A DNA stretch of 64,000 bases from Flavobacterium silvaticum (lineage in GTDB: Bacteria; Bacteroidota; Bacteroidia; Flavobacteriales; Flavobacteriaceae). The position numbers and the translations under genes were made by a program. Location of the stretch: contig NZ_JAAMPU010000108.1 of assembly GCF_012911565.1 (NCBI RefSeq), positions 434,001-498,000 on the forward strand, written 5' to 3'. The notes beneath the pieces were generated by a model. It was given only the letters and a program-made list of their open reading frames with translations. It was not told the origin of the DNA and did not search any database. This document shows, in pieces, positions 39,260 through 46,871 of this stretch. How positions within the stretch are numbered: position 1 is the first letter of the stretch; each line of letters opens with the position of its first letter.

Positions 39260-41404
39260 TTATTGAACGATGTCCATCTCGTCAACAATATGCTTGGCAC
39301 CTGCCAATTTGTCTATGCACCAAAGTACGTAGCGGATATCGACGTTGATGGTACGTTGCAGATCCTTATCGAAGATCACGTCACCGGCCATCGCTTCTAT
39401 GTTTCCATCGAAAGCGATCCCGATAAGCTCACCTTTTCCGTTAAGGACAGGCGAACCTGAATTTCCTCCTGTGATGTCGTTATCCGTGAGGAAGTTTACA
39501 GGCATGTAGCCTTTTTTGTCGGCATAACGGCCATAATCTTTCGCCTTGTTCATTTCAAGTACTTTAGACGGCAGGTCGAATTCCTCGTCACCGGCTTTGT
39601 ACTTTTTCACCATGCCTTCCATAGTCGTGTAATCGTTGATCTTGGCATCATTGCGGGCATCTTTAGGAAGCGCGCGGACTTTACCGTAAGTTAAGCGAAG
39701 TGTAGAGTTTGCATCCGGATATTGGATAGTCCCTATTTTAGAGTCACGAAGTCCTTCGACAAGTAAACGAAAAGCCACACCATAATCGTTCTGGGCTTTG
39801 GTAAGTTCGTCAGATTTTGCACTGAAATGTGTAATCAAACCTTTTGAAAGCTGCAGCAATGGGTCGTTCTGCAATTTTTCGGCAGACGGCGCATCGAGGA
39901 AAGCTTTGATTTTTTCTACCGATGTCACCGTGCTTTTATCGATAGCTTCTGAAGCATACTTGGTAAAATCGCCATTATTCTCACTTGAAATCTGGGCAAC
40001 GACAGGCGCTATGGCATAACCCGTAGCTTTCGTCGAATACAATTTGAGTTGAGCGGCAAGTAAATCTTTTTCGGCAGGAAGATAAATTTCCTTGAACATG
40101 CTTTCTACCGAAGCCATGATTTGGGGATACATTTCTTTGCGCTTGGCTTCGTCGGCTGCAACGTAAGCTTCCAGACCTCTGCCCAATGTGTTGTATGATG
40201 TTCCGAAAGATGTGGTGCGGAACAATTGCTGCAGGTAGTTATCATGACGCGACTTCTCGTTCGTCAGCGCATAGAACTTATTGATATTCGCGATAACCGT
40301 TCCGTACTTAGCTTTGTTTTCCGGTTTCTGTGCCCATTTGTCGAACTTATTTTCCTGATCGGTCTTGGCTGCAACGGTTTTATGCTTGGTCAACGCGTCA
40401 ATCATTCCCTGGCGGTTTTTCCAGTAGTTTGCTGTCTGTGCATATTTTGAAGCGTACATCAAACGGACCGATGCATCTTTATCCATATACTTTTTCATCT
40501 GGTCCATTCCGGTTTTGGCCCCTTCGACCCAGGCAGGATATGAAAACTTGATGTTCTGCTCGATTCCCTGTGCCGGCATCCAACGGTTCGTACGCCCCGG
40601 ATAACCCAAAATCATCGCAAAATCATTTTCCTGTACCCCTTTAAGGCTTACGGGCAAATGATGTTTTGGTTGGAGTGGGACATTGTTCGGTGAATAATCT
40701 GCGGGATTTCCATCTTTATCGGCGTACACGCGGAACATTGAAAAGTCAGCCGTGTGACGTGGCCATTCCCAGTTATCGGTATCTCCCCCGAATTTACCAA
40801 GGCTTTCCGGCGGAGTTCCTACCAAACGCACATCTTTATAATCCTGATAGACGAAATAATAATATTCATTGCCCTGAAAGAACGGACGTACGGAAACCAC
40901 ATATTTCCCGCCTTCGCTGTTTTCTTTCTGGATCAGTTCCGATTCCTGCTGCACGGCTTTTTCGCGCTCGGCTTCGGTCATGTTCGGGTTCAATTTCGCA
41001 AGGATGCGTTTGGTTACATCGTCCATCCGTACAAAAAAACGAACGTAAAGTGATTCAGGCTTCATCTCTTTGGAACGATCGGCAGCCCAGAAACCGTTTT
41101 TGAGGTAGTTTTGTTCGGCTGTGGAAAGTTCTGCTATCGCGTCGTATCCGCAGTGATGGTTAGTCAGCACAAGCCCATCTTTGGAAACGATTTCTGCCGT
41201 ACATCCGCCGTTGAACTGAACGACAGCGTCTTTAAGACTGTGATGGTTGATACTGTAGATTTCTTCAGAAGTAAGCTGAAGACCCATTTTTTGCATGTCG
41301 CGGTGATTCAAACGTTCAATGAACATCAGGAACCACATGCCTTCGTCGGCGCGCATCGGAAAGGCCGAAAGGGCAAGAAGCGCGATCAGGAGGATTTTTT
41401 TCAT
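39260..41404 (-). CDS. S46-family dipeptidyl-peptidase, DPP7-like
   Basis: The 714-residue protein has a signal peptide (KKILLIALLALSAFPMRA) and the S46 chymotrypsin-like fold. The triad is His in TNHHCGYD (about 83-84), Asp in GGDTDNWEWPRH and Ser in TGGNSGSPV. It removes dipeptides from oligopeptides in the periplasm. In this family the residue 18 after the catalytic Ser sets specificity: Gly in DPP7 (hydrophobic second residue), Arg in DPP11 (Asp/Glu). Here it is Gly (IAFDGN), so DPP7-type specificity is inferred. Confidence 0.93.
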   Translation of the reverse strand: MKKILLIALLALSAFPMRADEGMWFLMFIERLNHRDMQKMGLQLTSEEIYSINHHSLKDAVVQFNGGCTAEIVSKDGLVLTNHHCGYDAIAELSTAEQNYLKNGFWAADRSKEMKPESLYVRFFVRMDDVTKRILAKLNPNMTEAEREKAVQQESELIQKENSEGGKYVVSVRPFFQGNEYYYFVYQDYKDVRLVGTPPESLGKFGGDTDNWEWPRHTADFSMFRVYADKDGNPADYSPNNVPLQPKHHLPVSLKGVQENDFAMILGYPGRTNRWMPAQGIEQNIKFSYPAWVEGAKTGMDQMKKYMDKDASVRLMYASKYAQTANYWKNRQGMIDALTKHKTVAAKTDQENKFDKWAQKPENKAKYGTVIANINKFYALTNEKSRHDNYLQQLFRTTSFGTSYNTLGRGLEAYVAADEAKRKEMYPQIMASVESMFKEIYLPAEKDLLAAQLKLYSTKATGYAIAPVVAQISSENNGDFTKYASEAIDKSTVTSVEKIKAFLDAPSAEKLQNDPLLQLSKGLITHFSAKSDELTKAQNDYGVAFRLLVEGLRDSKIGTIQYPDANSTLRLTYGKVRALPKDARNDAKINDYTTMEGMVKKYKAGDEEFDLPSKVLEMNKAKDYGRYADKKGYMPVNFLTDNDITGGNSGSPVLNGKGELIGIAFDGNIEAMAGDVIFDKDLQRTINVDIRYVLWCIDKLAGAKHIVDEMDIVQ

Positions 41405-41491
41405 TAATCTGGATTTAGTTTAGTTACTTGTGCCGTAAGTCTGCAATCGATTGAAATCGTTACATTTTTAAAGCGGCGCTAAGGTAATAAA

Positions 41492-41519
41492 GTTCGGAAG
41501 ATCAAGGTTCGGAAGATCG
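41492..41519. repeat. Short direct repeat GTTCGGAAGATC
   Basis: The 12-mer occurs at 41492-41503 and 41508-41519, followed by a partial third copy (GGAAGAT). It lies upstream of the peptidase gene in a 176-nt gap that holds no gene. Confidence 0.6.
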
Positions 41520-41580
41520 GAAGATATTGTATGAAAGATGAATGACGAAAGATAAAAGCTAATCCAGAAAAGAATTTGCG

Positions 41581-42054
41581 TCAGTTCGACCAAACCGTAG
41601 AACTGCATTGCGCAAACGGAACCGGCGAAGAAACAGGGAATTTATGATCGGTGAGGAATTGGCTCAACAACTTTTCGAATTCAAGTTTCTTTTGTACCGG
41701 TAAATCATCGGGTAATCTGTAGATAAAATAATCCACGCTACCGTCAGGCTTTATGTAAATCCGGTTGAAACCGCGCACTTGTGTATCCCAATGAAATTGA
41801 TGTGAAGATAGAAAAGCACCTATCTGCTGTAAAAAATCAGTATAGGCTTTTGTAAGTTTTTGTTGTTCCTCTTCTGTTTTGAAAACTGCTTTTTCCGGCT
41901 TTTCGTGAAGGGCGCTTTTGTATTTTGTATCAAGTATTTCCATTCCGAGACCCAATTCGTTGGCGCGTTGAGAATCGATGACCTGTTGTGCAGTAAGGCA
42001 TGAGAATCCCATCAGGAAAAAGAAAAGGATAAAAACCGTATTTCGAAATAGCAT
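41581..42054 (-). CDS. Small secreted protein of unknown function
   Basis: The 157-residue protein has a signal peptide (FILFFFLMGFSCLTAQ). The mature part has an alpha-helical start (KTEEEQQKLTKAYTDFLQQI) and a beta section (GFNRIYIKPDGSVDYFIYRL). There is a Cys near the C-terminus. I recognise no domain. It starts 6 nt after the HTH regulator gene and is probably in one operon with it. Confidence 0.7.
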   Translation of the reverse strand: MLFRNTVFILFFFLMGFSCLTAQQVIDSQRANELGLGMEILDTKYKSALHEKPEKAVFKTEEEQQKLTKAYTDFLQQIGAFLSSHQFHWDTQVRGFNRIYIKPDGSVDYFIYRLPDDLPVQKKLEFEKLLSQFLTDHKFPVSSPVPFAQCSSTVWSN

Positions 42055-42060
42055 AGTTAT

Positions 42061-42411
42061 CTACTTTTTTAATCCGTCAATCTCTTGCTTAAGCCTTTCG
42101 ATATATTCTTTCTGAAGTTCGATCAAATACTTCGAATCGCCGTAAGCATCAGGTGATTCATTGAGTGATAACGCATCCTTATTTTCTTTTTTGAGCATAG
42201 AACCATTCCCGGTCAGCAGCCATTCTGCAGAAATATCCGGATAAGCCTTTAGAATACTGTTCAAGGTGTCGTCTTTGAGATTTGAGTTGCGTTTGAGCGC
42301 TGTCTGTATGGAATTGTTCGACATACCGGTTGCTTTTTCAAACGCACTGACCGAAATCCCAAGGTGCGATATGATGTTCCTGACACGCTGTATTGGTTTT
42401 GTATCCGCCAT
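42061..42411 (-). CDS. XRE-type helix-turn-helix regulator
   Basis: The 116-residue protein has an N-terminal HTH domain (VRNIISHLGISVSAFEKATG, then SNNSIQTALKRNSNLKDDTL) and the segment AYPDISAEWLLTGNGSML, often found in phage-repressor-like proteins of Bacteroidota. The C-terminus is predicted as a coiled coil (LQKEYIERLKQEIDGLKK), fit for dimers. I choose the ATG at 42411 over a GTG three codons earlier. It is divergent from a 62-residue gene, and repeated sites lie between them, so it is likely an autoregulator. Confidence 0.85.
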   Translation of the reverse strand: MADTKPIQRVRNIISHLGISVSAFEKATGMSNNSIQTALKRNSNLKDDTLNSILKAYPDISAEWLLTGNGSMLKKENKDALSLNESPDAYGDSKYLIELQKEYIERLKQEIDGLKK

Positions 42412-42412
42412 A

Positions 42413-42428
42413 AATACCACTCAGTATT
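42413..42428. promoter_or_regulatory. Inverted repeat AATAC-N6-GTATT at the regulator start
   Basis: AATAC (42413-42417) and GTATT (42424-42428) form a short palindrome beside the regulator start codon. It partly overlaps the CAGTATTCTAT site described next and may be an alternative reading of the same operator. Confidence 0.4.
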
Positions 42429-42468
42429 CTATTTTTTTAGACTAAAGATTGAATTATATAGAATAGTG
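42422..42468. promoter_or_regulatory. Paired inverted operator sites ATAGAATASTG
   Basis: CAGTATTCTAT (42422-42432) is ATAGAATACTG read on the minus strand, and ATAGAATAGTG lies on the plus strand at 42458-42468. The two differ at one base and face each other across 25 nt in the divergent promoter region. The right site lies between the -33 and -7 boxes of the plus-strand gene, a position suited to repression. Confidence 0.6.
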
Positions 42469-42479
42469 TTATATATTTG
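42449..42479 (+). promoter_or_regulatory. Promoter of the 62-residue protein gene
   Basis: TTG (42449-42451), a 20-nt spacer and TATATTTG (42472-42479) match the Bacteroidota promoter form. The leader to the ATG is about 35 nt. Confidence 0.65.
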
Positions 42480-42517
42480 TTTGCACCTCGAGTAAAAGTA
42501 CGCTATTTTCGTTTGTT

Positions 42518-42706
42518 ATGACATTAGAACAACTGAAAAAGAAAATCCGTTACGGCGACTATAGTACGCTTGGCTTGATGTTGGGCATAAATCCGGATGC
42601 GGCCAAAATGAGATTCATGAGGAACGACGACAAGGCCATAATAGCCATGACGCTGATCATCGAATCGCGCGAGCGTTTAATAGCAGATTTCTCGTCAAAA
42701 AAATAA
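42518..42706 (+). CDS. Small protein divergent from HTH regulator
   Basis: The 62-residue protein (MTLEQLKKKIRYGDYSTLGL at the start, IIESRERLIADFSSKK at the end) looks like a small helical DNA-binding-type or adaptor protein; the stretch YSTLGLMLGINPDAAKMRFM could be a helix-turn-helix. It has its own promoter and terminator, and the gene pair resembles a phage-type or accessory switch. Function unknown. Confidence 0.7.
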   Translation: MTLEQLKKKIRYGDYSTLGLMLGINPDAAKMRFMRNDDKAIIAMTLIIESRERLIADFSSKK

Positions 42707-42738
42707 ATACAATGGGCCCTGTGAATGCAAATACCACC

Positions 42739-42762
42739 GCCCTGCCATGCGCAGGGCTTTTT
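42739..42762 (+). terminator. Rho-independent terminator of the 62-residue gene
   Basis: GCCCTGC / GCAGGGC with a 5-nt loop is followed by five T residues, G and three more T. It lies 32 nt after the stop codon. Confidence 0.85.
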
Positions 42763-42801
42763 GTTTGGGGAACGGGGATTACGCGAATAACGTTTGTAAA
42801 T

Positions 42802-43818
42802 TTATGAAGGATTGTCGGCTGTGTTAAGCATTGCCCAAAGTTTATCCTTCAATTCCGTCAAGCCTTGTTGCGCCACAGACGAAATGAACATAAACGGCAC
42901 ACCTTTCAATGATTTTCTCAAATCCTTTTCCATCTCGGCTTTAAGTTCCTCATCAAGCATATCAGACTTTGAAATAACCAAGAAACGATCTTTGTCCAAC
43001 ATTTCCGGATTGTACTTTTCAAGCTCGTTAAGCAAAATTCCGTATTCTTCCTTAATGTCTTTTGCATCGGCAGGAACCAAGAACAACAGTGTAGAATTTC
43101 GTTCTATGTGTCTTAGGAAATAGTGCCCGAGGCCTTTGCCTTCAGCCGCGCCTTCTATGATTCCGGGGATGTCAGCGATAACAAAAGACTGAAAATTACG
43201 ATACGCGACGATTCCCAAATTCGGTTTTAATGTGGTAAACGGATAATCGGCGATTTTTGGCTTTGCTGATGTCAGGACCGATAAAAGCGTAGATTTTCCT
43301 GCATTCGGAAAACCGACCAAACCTACATCGGCAAGTACTTTCAATTCGAGGACGATATCTGCTTCTTCACCAGCCATTCCGGGTTGTGCATATCTTGGCG
43401 TCTGGTTCGTGGACGACCGGAAATGCCAGTTGCCCAATCCGCCTTTTCCACCTTGTGCTATTATTTTCTTCTCCCCGTCTTCGGTAATTTCAAACAGGAT
43501 TTCATTCGAATCCTTATCGCGGACCACAGTTCCAAGCGGAACCGGGATGAACATATCTTCTCCGTCATGGCCTGTGCTTCGCGATGAGCCACCATCACCT
43601 CCGTGACCGGCTTTGACGTGTTTAGCGAATTTCAAATGGAACAACGTCCATAATCCTTTGTTCCCGACCAGATACACATGACCGCCGCGACCGCCATCAC
43701 CTCCGTCCGGGCCACCTTTTTCAATGAATTTCTCGCGGTGTAAATGGGATGAGCCTTTGCCTCCTTTTCCGGATGCAACGTATATTTTGACGTAATCGAC
43801 GAAATTTCCTTCGGTCAT
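42802..43818 (-). CDS. obgE: GTPase Obg (CgtA)
   Basis: Obg is an essential GTPase in 50S assembly and stress control. The 338-residue protein has the Gly-rich Obg fold (1-158; [33 protein letters not shown]) and a Ras-like G domain with [11 protein letters not shown] (169-179), [16 protein letters not shown] and the NKxD-type SKSDML. No long C-terminal TGS domain is present, as is normal here. A gap with AT-rich repeats separates it from the next upstream gene. Confidence 0.97.
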   Translation of the reverse strand: MTEGNFVDYVKIYVASGKGGKGSSHLHREKFIEKGGPDGGDGGRGGHVYLVGNKGLWTLFHLKFAKHVKAGHGGDGGSSRSTGHDGEDMFIPVPLGTVVRDKDSNEILFEITEDGEKKIIAQGGKGGLGNWHFRSSTNQTPRYAQPGMAGEEADIVLELKVLADVGLVGFPNAGKSTLLSVLTSAKPKIADYPFTTLKPNLGIVAYRNFQSFVIADIPGIIEGAAEGKGLGHYFLRHIERNSTLLFLVPADAKDIKEEYGILLNELEKYNPEMLDKDRFLVISKSDMLDEELKAEMEKDLRKSLKGVPFMFISSVAQQGLTELKDKLWAMLNTADNPS

Positions 43819-43823
43819 TTTTT

Positions 43824-43858
43824 TAATTAATAATTAATAATGAACAATTAATAATTGA
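43824..43858. repeat. AT-rich dispersed repeat, TTAATTATTAATTGTTAATT type
   Basis: The stretch is made of AATTAATAATTAATAATGAA and AACAATTAATAATT. The same words occur in inverted orientation at 44010-44040 and again at 59320-59343. Such AT repeats are often seen between genes in flavobacteria. They bracket the 200-nt gap here. No gene is visible between 43819 and 44037. Confidence 0.65.
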
Positions 43859-43980
43859 GATGCTGTTAAAATGACTTTCAATTATCTTGTATCGCTTATA
43901 AATTATTTGGTATTAAGGGTTATTAATTATCTGCATGATTTAATTCCGAGGTTTGAACCAGACTAAAGCTTCAAAAGAGA

Positions 43981-44005
43981 AAAGCAGTTTCACTCAAAAA
44001 CTGCA
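43981..44005 (-). terminator. Rho-independent terminator of the CNNM-type gene
   Basis: On the minus strand GCAGTTT, a 7-nt loop and AAACTGC are followed by TTTT and CTCTTTT. It lies about 33 nt after the stop codon of the membrane protein gene. Confidence 0.75.
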
Positions 44006-44009
44006 ATTA

Positions 44010-44040
44010 CTAATTATTAATCGTTAATTGTTAATTATTA
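44010..44040. repeat. AT-rich dispersed repeat, inverted copy
   Basis: AATTATTAATCGTTAATTG and TTAATTATTAAT repeat the words of 43824-43858 in opposite orientation and run into the stop codon of the CNNM-type gene. The 43-44 kb gap is thus bounded by an imperfect inverted pair. Confidence 0.6.
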
Positions 44041-45315
44041 ATCCTCTTTAAGGTTCTTCACCATCACTTTATCAATCTTTACCCCATCCATGTCAATCAC
44101 TTCGAGTTCGAAATTCTGCCAATGGAGTTTTTCGCCCTGTTTTGGGATACGCGATAATTCGGTCATGATAAGGCCGGAAACCGTGGTCACTTCATAATCG
44201 TTTATAAGCTCATCGAGTTCGAAGTAGGTAAGGAAATCGTGAAGCGGATAATGTCCGTCCACAAGCCACGAACCGTCTTCGCGTTCCGCAAGCTGGAAAT
44301 CTTCTTTATAGAAATCAGATGCATCCCCAACAAGAGCCTCGAGAATATCATTCAATGTAATGATTCCCTGAAAGACACCGTATTCATCGGCCACAAAAGC
44401 GTAATGGACGCCGCTTTTTTTGAAATTTTCAAGCGCGTTGTATGCCGTCGTCTGCTCCATGATAAAAGGCGCTTCGGTCATGATAGTCGGGATGGTGAAA
44501 TTCTCCTGCTCGAAATGGGCGAAAATACTTTTGAGGTTGACTACACCAACAATATCATCGAAATTCTCACCGTAAACCGGATAGACTGAATGCAGTTCGC
44601 GCAGCATCAATTCACGCACATGGTTTTTATCTGCATTAACCGGAAGGAACACGACAGATTTTCTGTGTGTCATTAACGAATTGACCTTCCTGTCGCCAAT
44701 ATGGAACACACGCTCCATAATGTCCTGCTCTATTTCCTGGACTTCGCCTCCTTCTGTACCTTCTTTGATGATGGCCTTGATTTCTTCTTCGGTCACTTTT
44801 CCTTCGGCCGATGGCTTGATCATGAAGATTTTAAGCAAAGCCTCGGTGGAAATGGTGAGCAACCAGATAAAAGGCGCCGTGATGACCGAAATCCATTTCA
44901 TTGGAATGGCGACCATTTTGGCAATTTTCTCCGGATAATTCAGGCCGATGCGTTTTGGCAATAATTCTCCCAGAACCAAAGAGAAAAACGTAAGCACAAC
45001 TACAACGACACCCACTGCAATATTATCCGAATACGGCTTCAACGATTCGAACCGTTCCACAAAAAGTTGTACATCGCTGGTGATTTTGTCGCCGGAATAA
45101 ATACCTGTCAGAATACCGATGAGCGTAATCCCAATCTGGACTGTCGATAAAAATTTATTCGGCGAATTGGCCAGGTCGAGTGCGGTCTGTGCACTGGCAT
45201 TGCCTTTTTTGGCTGCCGATTCCAGACGGTTCTTGCGTGCCGATATGAGCGCGATCTCACTCATCGAAAACACGCCGTTGAGAAGGATTAGAAATAAGAT
45301 TATTAAAAGTTCCAT
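44038..45315 (-). CDS. CNNM/HlyC-CorC family membrane protein
   Basis: The 425-residue protein has a DUF21 membrane domain of about four helices (1-190, starting LLIILFLILLNGVFSMSEIA), two CBS domains (about 205-335, VNSLMTHRKSVVFLPV and YGVFQGIITLNDILEALVGD) and a CorC_HlyC domain (about 345-425) that binds adenine nucleotides in relatives. The family includes magnesium exporters and proteins called hemolysins. No haemolysin activity should be assumed. It lies between the AT-rich gap and structured repeat copy C. Confidence 0.93.
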   Translation of the reverse strand: MELLIILFLILLNGVFSMSEIALISARKNRLESAAKKGNASAQTALDLANSPNKFLSTVQIGITLIGILTGIYSGDKITSDVQLFVERFESLKPYSDNIAVGVVVVVLTFFSLVLGELLPKRIGLNYPEKIAKMVAIPMKWISVITAPFIWLLTISTEALLKIFMIKPSAEGKVTEEEIKAIIKEGTEGGEVQEIEQDIMERVFHIGDRKVNSLMTHRKSVVFLPVNADKNHVRELMLRELHSVYPVYGENFDDIVGVVNLKSIFAHFEQENFTIPTIMTEAPFIMEQTTAYNALENFKKSGVHYAFVADEYGVFQGIITLNDILEALVGDASDFYKEDFQLAEREDGSWLVDGHYPLHDFLTYFELDELINDYEVTTVSGLIMTELSRIPKQGEKLHWQNFELEVIDMDGVKIDKVMVKNLKED

Positions 45316-45334
45316 AGTTTGTTTTTAGTCGGAA

Positions 45335-45478
45335 GCCTAGCCCTGATGCAAGCACAAACCCCGCAGTGTCCGTGATATGTTTTTGCCCTGAAAGCAAAGC
45401 GACCAACGGAAGCTTTGAAGGCAGGCTGCAAAACCCATCACGGACGCGAGGAGTTGCAGCGGGCAGCAGGTTTCTGCT
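45335..45478 (+). repeat. Dispersed structured repeat, copy C (long form)
   Basis: It begins GCCTAGCCCTGATGCAAGC and ends AGCGGGCAGCAGGTTTCTGCT. Stems: GTCCGTGAT (45368-45376) with ATCACGGAC (45437-45445), nine perfect pairs, then GTTTTTGC with GCAAAAC and AAAGC with GCTTT. The tip is AGCGACCAACGGAAGCT (45398-45414). It lies between two minus-strand genes in antisense orientation, and its last bases overlap the adk stop codon. Confidence 0.85.
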
Positions 45479-46049
45479 ACAAATTATCGATCACCGCACT
45501 CAACCGCCCGGTAATCTCCGAGATTTCACCAATGCCATCAACCGCATGGAATTTTCCCTGCTGTTTGTAAAATGCGACCAAGGGTGCCGTTTCATTGTTG
45601 TAAACCACATATCTGTTGCGGATTGTCGCTTCGTCAAGATCATCCGGACGCTGCGAAATCTTACCTCTTTCAAGGATTCGGTTCACCAGTACTTCGTCAT
45701 CTGCTTCAAGCGCAACCGTAGCAGCGACATTCATATTTTTAGACTCAAGAAAAGCGTCCAAAGCTTCGGCCTGTGAAAGATTACGCGGATAGCCGTCAAA
45801 TAAAAACCCATTGGCTTCCGGGTTTGCATTTACAGAATCGATGACCATTTTCGTCGTCACCTCATCCGGGACAAGATTTCCGGCGCTGATATAGCTTTTG
45901 GCCAATTTACCGAGTTCCGTGTCATTCTTCATATTGTAGCGAAAAATATCGCCAGTTGATAAATGGACTAAATTGTATTTTTCTTTGAGGAATTCAGCTT
46001 GTGTGCCTTTGCCGGCGCCTGGTTTTCCGAAGAGAACTATGTTGGTCAT
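45477..46049 (-). CDS. adk: Adenylate kinase
   Basis: Adk converts ATP and AMP to two ADP. The 190-residue protein has the P-loop FGKPGAGKGTQ (6-16), the AMP-binding DGYPRNLSQAEAL and the short LID form (GKISQRPDDLDEATIRNRY) without zinc Cys residues. This length is typical of Bacteroidota. It follows hpt on the opposite side of an imperfect repeat tract. The stop codon overlaps the end of structured repeat copy C. Confidence 0.97.
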   Translation of the reverse strand: MTNIVLFGKPGAGKGTQAEFLKEKYNLVHLSTGDIFRYNMKNDTELGKLAKSYISAGNLVPDEVTTKMVIDSVNANPEANGFLFDGYPRNLSQAEALDAFLESKNMNVAATVALEADDEVLVNRILERGKISQRPDDLDEATIRNRYVVYNNETAPLVAFYKQQGKFHAVDGIGEISEITGRLSAVIDNL

Positions 46050-46053
46050 TTTG

Positions 46054-46104
46054 GGATTGTTGGATATTGGATTGTTGGATATTTGGATTTTTGGATTGGC
46101 AGAT
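46054..46104. repeat. 15-bp perfect tandem duplication
   Basis: GGATTGTTGGATATT occurs at 46054-46068 and again at 46069-46083, followed by degenerate TGGATTTTTGGATT. It lies between adk and hpt, where the adk promoter would be expected. Copy number may vary between strains. Confidence 0.75.
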
Positions 46105-46141
46105 TTTCAGATTTTCGAAAAATGAAAATCAACTATTCCAG

Positions 46142-46180
46142 CTAGCTTGGAAACTCCCCCTTTGGGAGTTGGGGGGCTAG
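46142..46180. repeat. Palindromic repeat element that forms the hpt 3' end
   Basis: CTAGC (46142-46146) pairs with GCTAG (46176-46180), and AACTCCC (46152-46158) with GGGAGTT (46164-46170). The sequence read on the minus strand, CTAGCCCCCCAACTCCCAAA and GGGGGAG, resembles G- and C-rich intergenic palindromes common in flavobacteria. The hpt stop codon is the TAG inside the element. Confidence 0.7.
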
Positions 46181-46723
46181 TTGGTACACATCGACAAGAT
46201 TTCTTCCCAGACCGTCGTAATCAAGTCCGTAACCTACAATGAATTTGTCCGGGATGCGAATGCCGACGTAATCGAGTTTGATGTCTTTTTTATAGACATC
46301 AGGCTTGAGAAAAAGCGTGGCGACCTTGAAGCTTTTGACGTTATGCGATTTGAAAATAGCCTTGAGCTTTTCGACGGTGTTTCCGGTATCGACGATGTCT
46401 TCCACAACGATCACGCTCCTGCCTTCAAAGCTTTTGGATGTGCCGATGAGTTCATTGACTTTGCCTGAAGATTCCGTGCCTTCATATGAAGACAACTTTA
46501 GGAATTCAACCTCGCACATAAATTTATACTGCTTGAGCAAATCGCTCAAAACCATGAATGATCCGTTCAGAATCCCAATGAAAACGGGCACTTCGTCCTG
46601 AAAATCGTCTTCAATGTGTTTTGCCATTTCGGCAAGCGCGAACCCGATTTCATCTGAAGAAATGAAAGGTTCGAAAGTTTTGTCGTGAAGTTGTATCACC
46701 TGCGGCAATGAATAAAGCTGCAA
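46142..46723 (-). CDS. hpt: Hypoxanthine phosphoribosyltransferase with repeat-derived C-terminus
   Basis: The enzyme salvages hypoxanthine to IMP using PRPP. The 193-residue protein has the PRPP-binding loop VIVVEDIVDTGNT (104-116), GILNGSFMVLSDLL and the C-terminal IPDKFIVGYGLDYDGLGRN. Normal relatives end soon after the segment GRNLVDVY. Here residues 182-193 (LAPQLPKGEFPS) are encoded by a palindromic repeat, which also supplies the stop codon. Activity should not be affected, as the active site is intact. Confidence 0.95.
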   Translation of the reverse strand: MQLYSLPQVIQLHDKTFEPFISSDEIGFALAEMAKHIEDDFQDEVPVFIGILNGSFMVLSDLLKQYKFMCEVEFLKLSSYEGTESSGKVNELIGTSKSFEGRSVIVVEDIVDTGNTVEKLKAIFKSHNVKSFKVATLFLKPDVYKKDIKLDYVGIRIPDKFIVGYGLDYDGLGRNLVDVYQLAPQLPKGEFPS

Positions 46724-46871
46724 ATATCGGTAAATGCAGGCTGTTGTTCCAAGCTAATATACACAAATTACGCTTTTTAGTCTATTGTTAAATATCTTTT
46801 AATATTTCAGAAGTCGTGAAAGCCCTGTTTTACAGAATGCCTAACTTGAAGTTCATCTAAATGACAATCAA

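Noticed and set aside
42061..42706. Prophage
   Set aside because: A repressor-like gene and a small divergent gene are present but no integrase, structural or lysis genes lie nearby.
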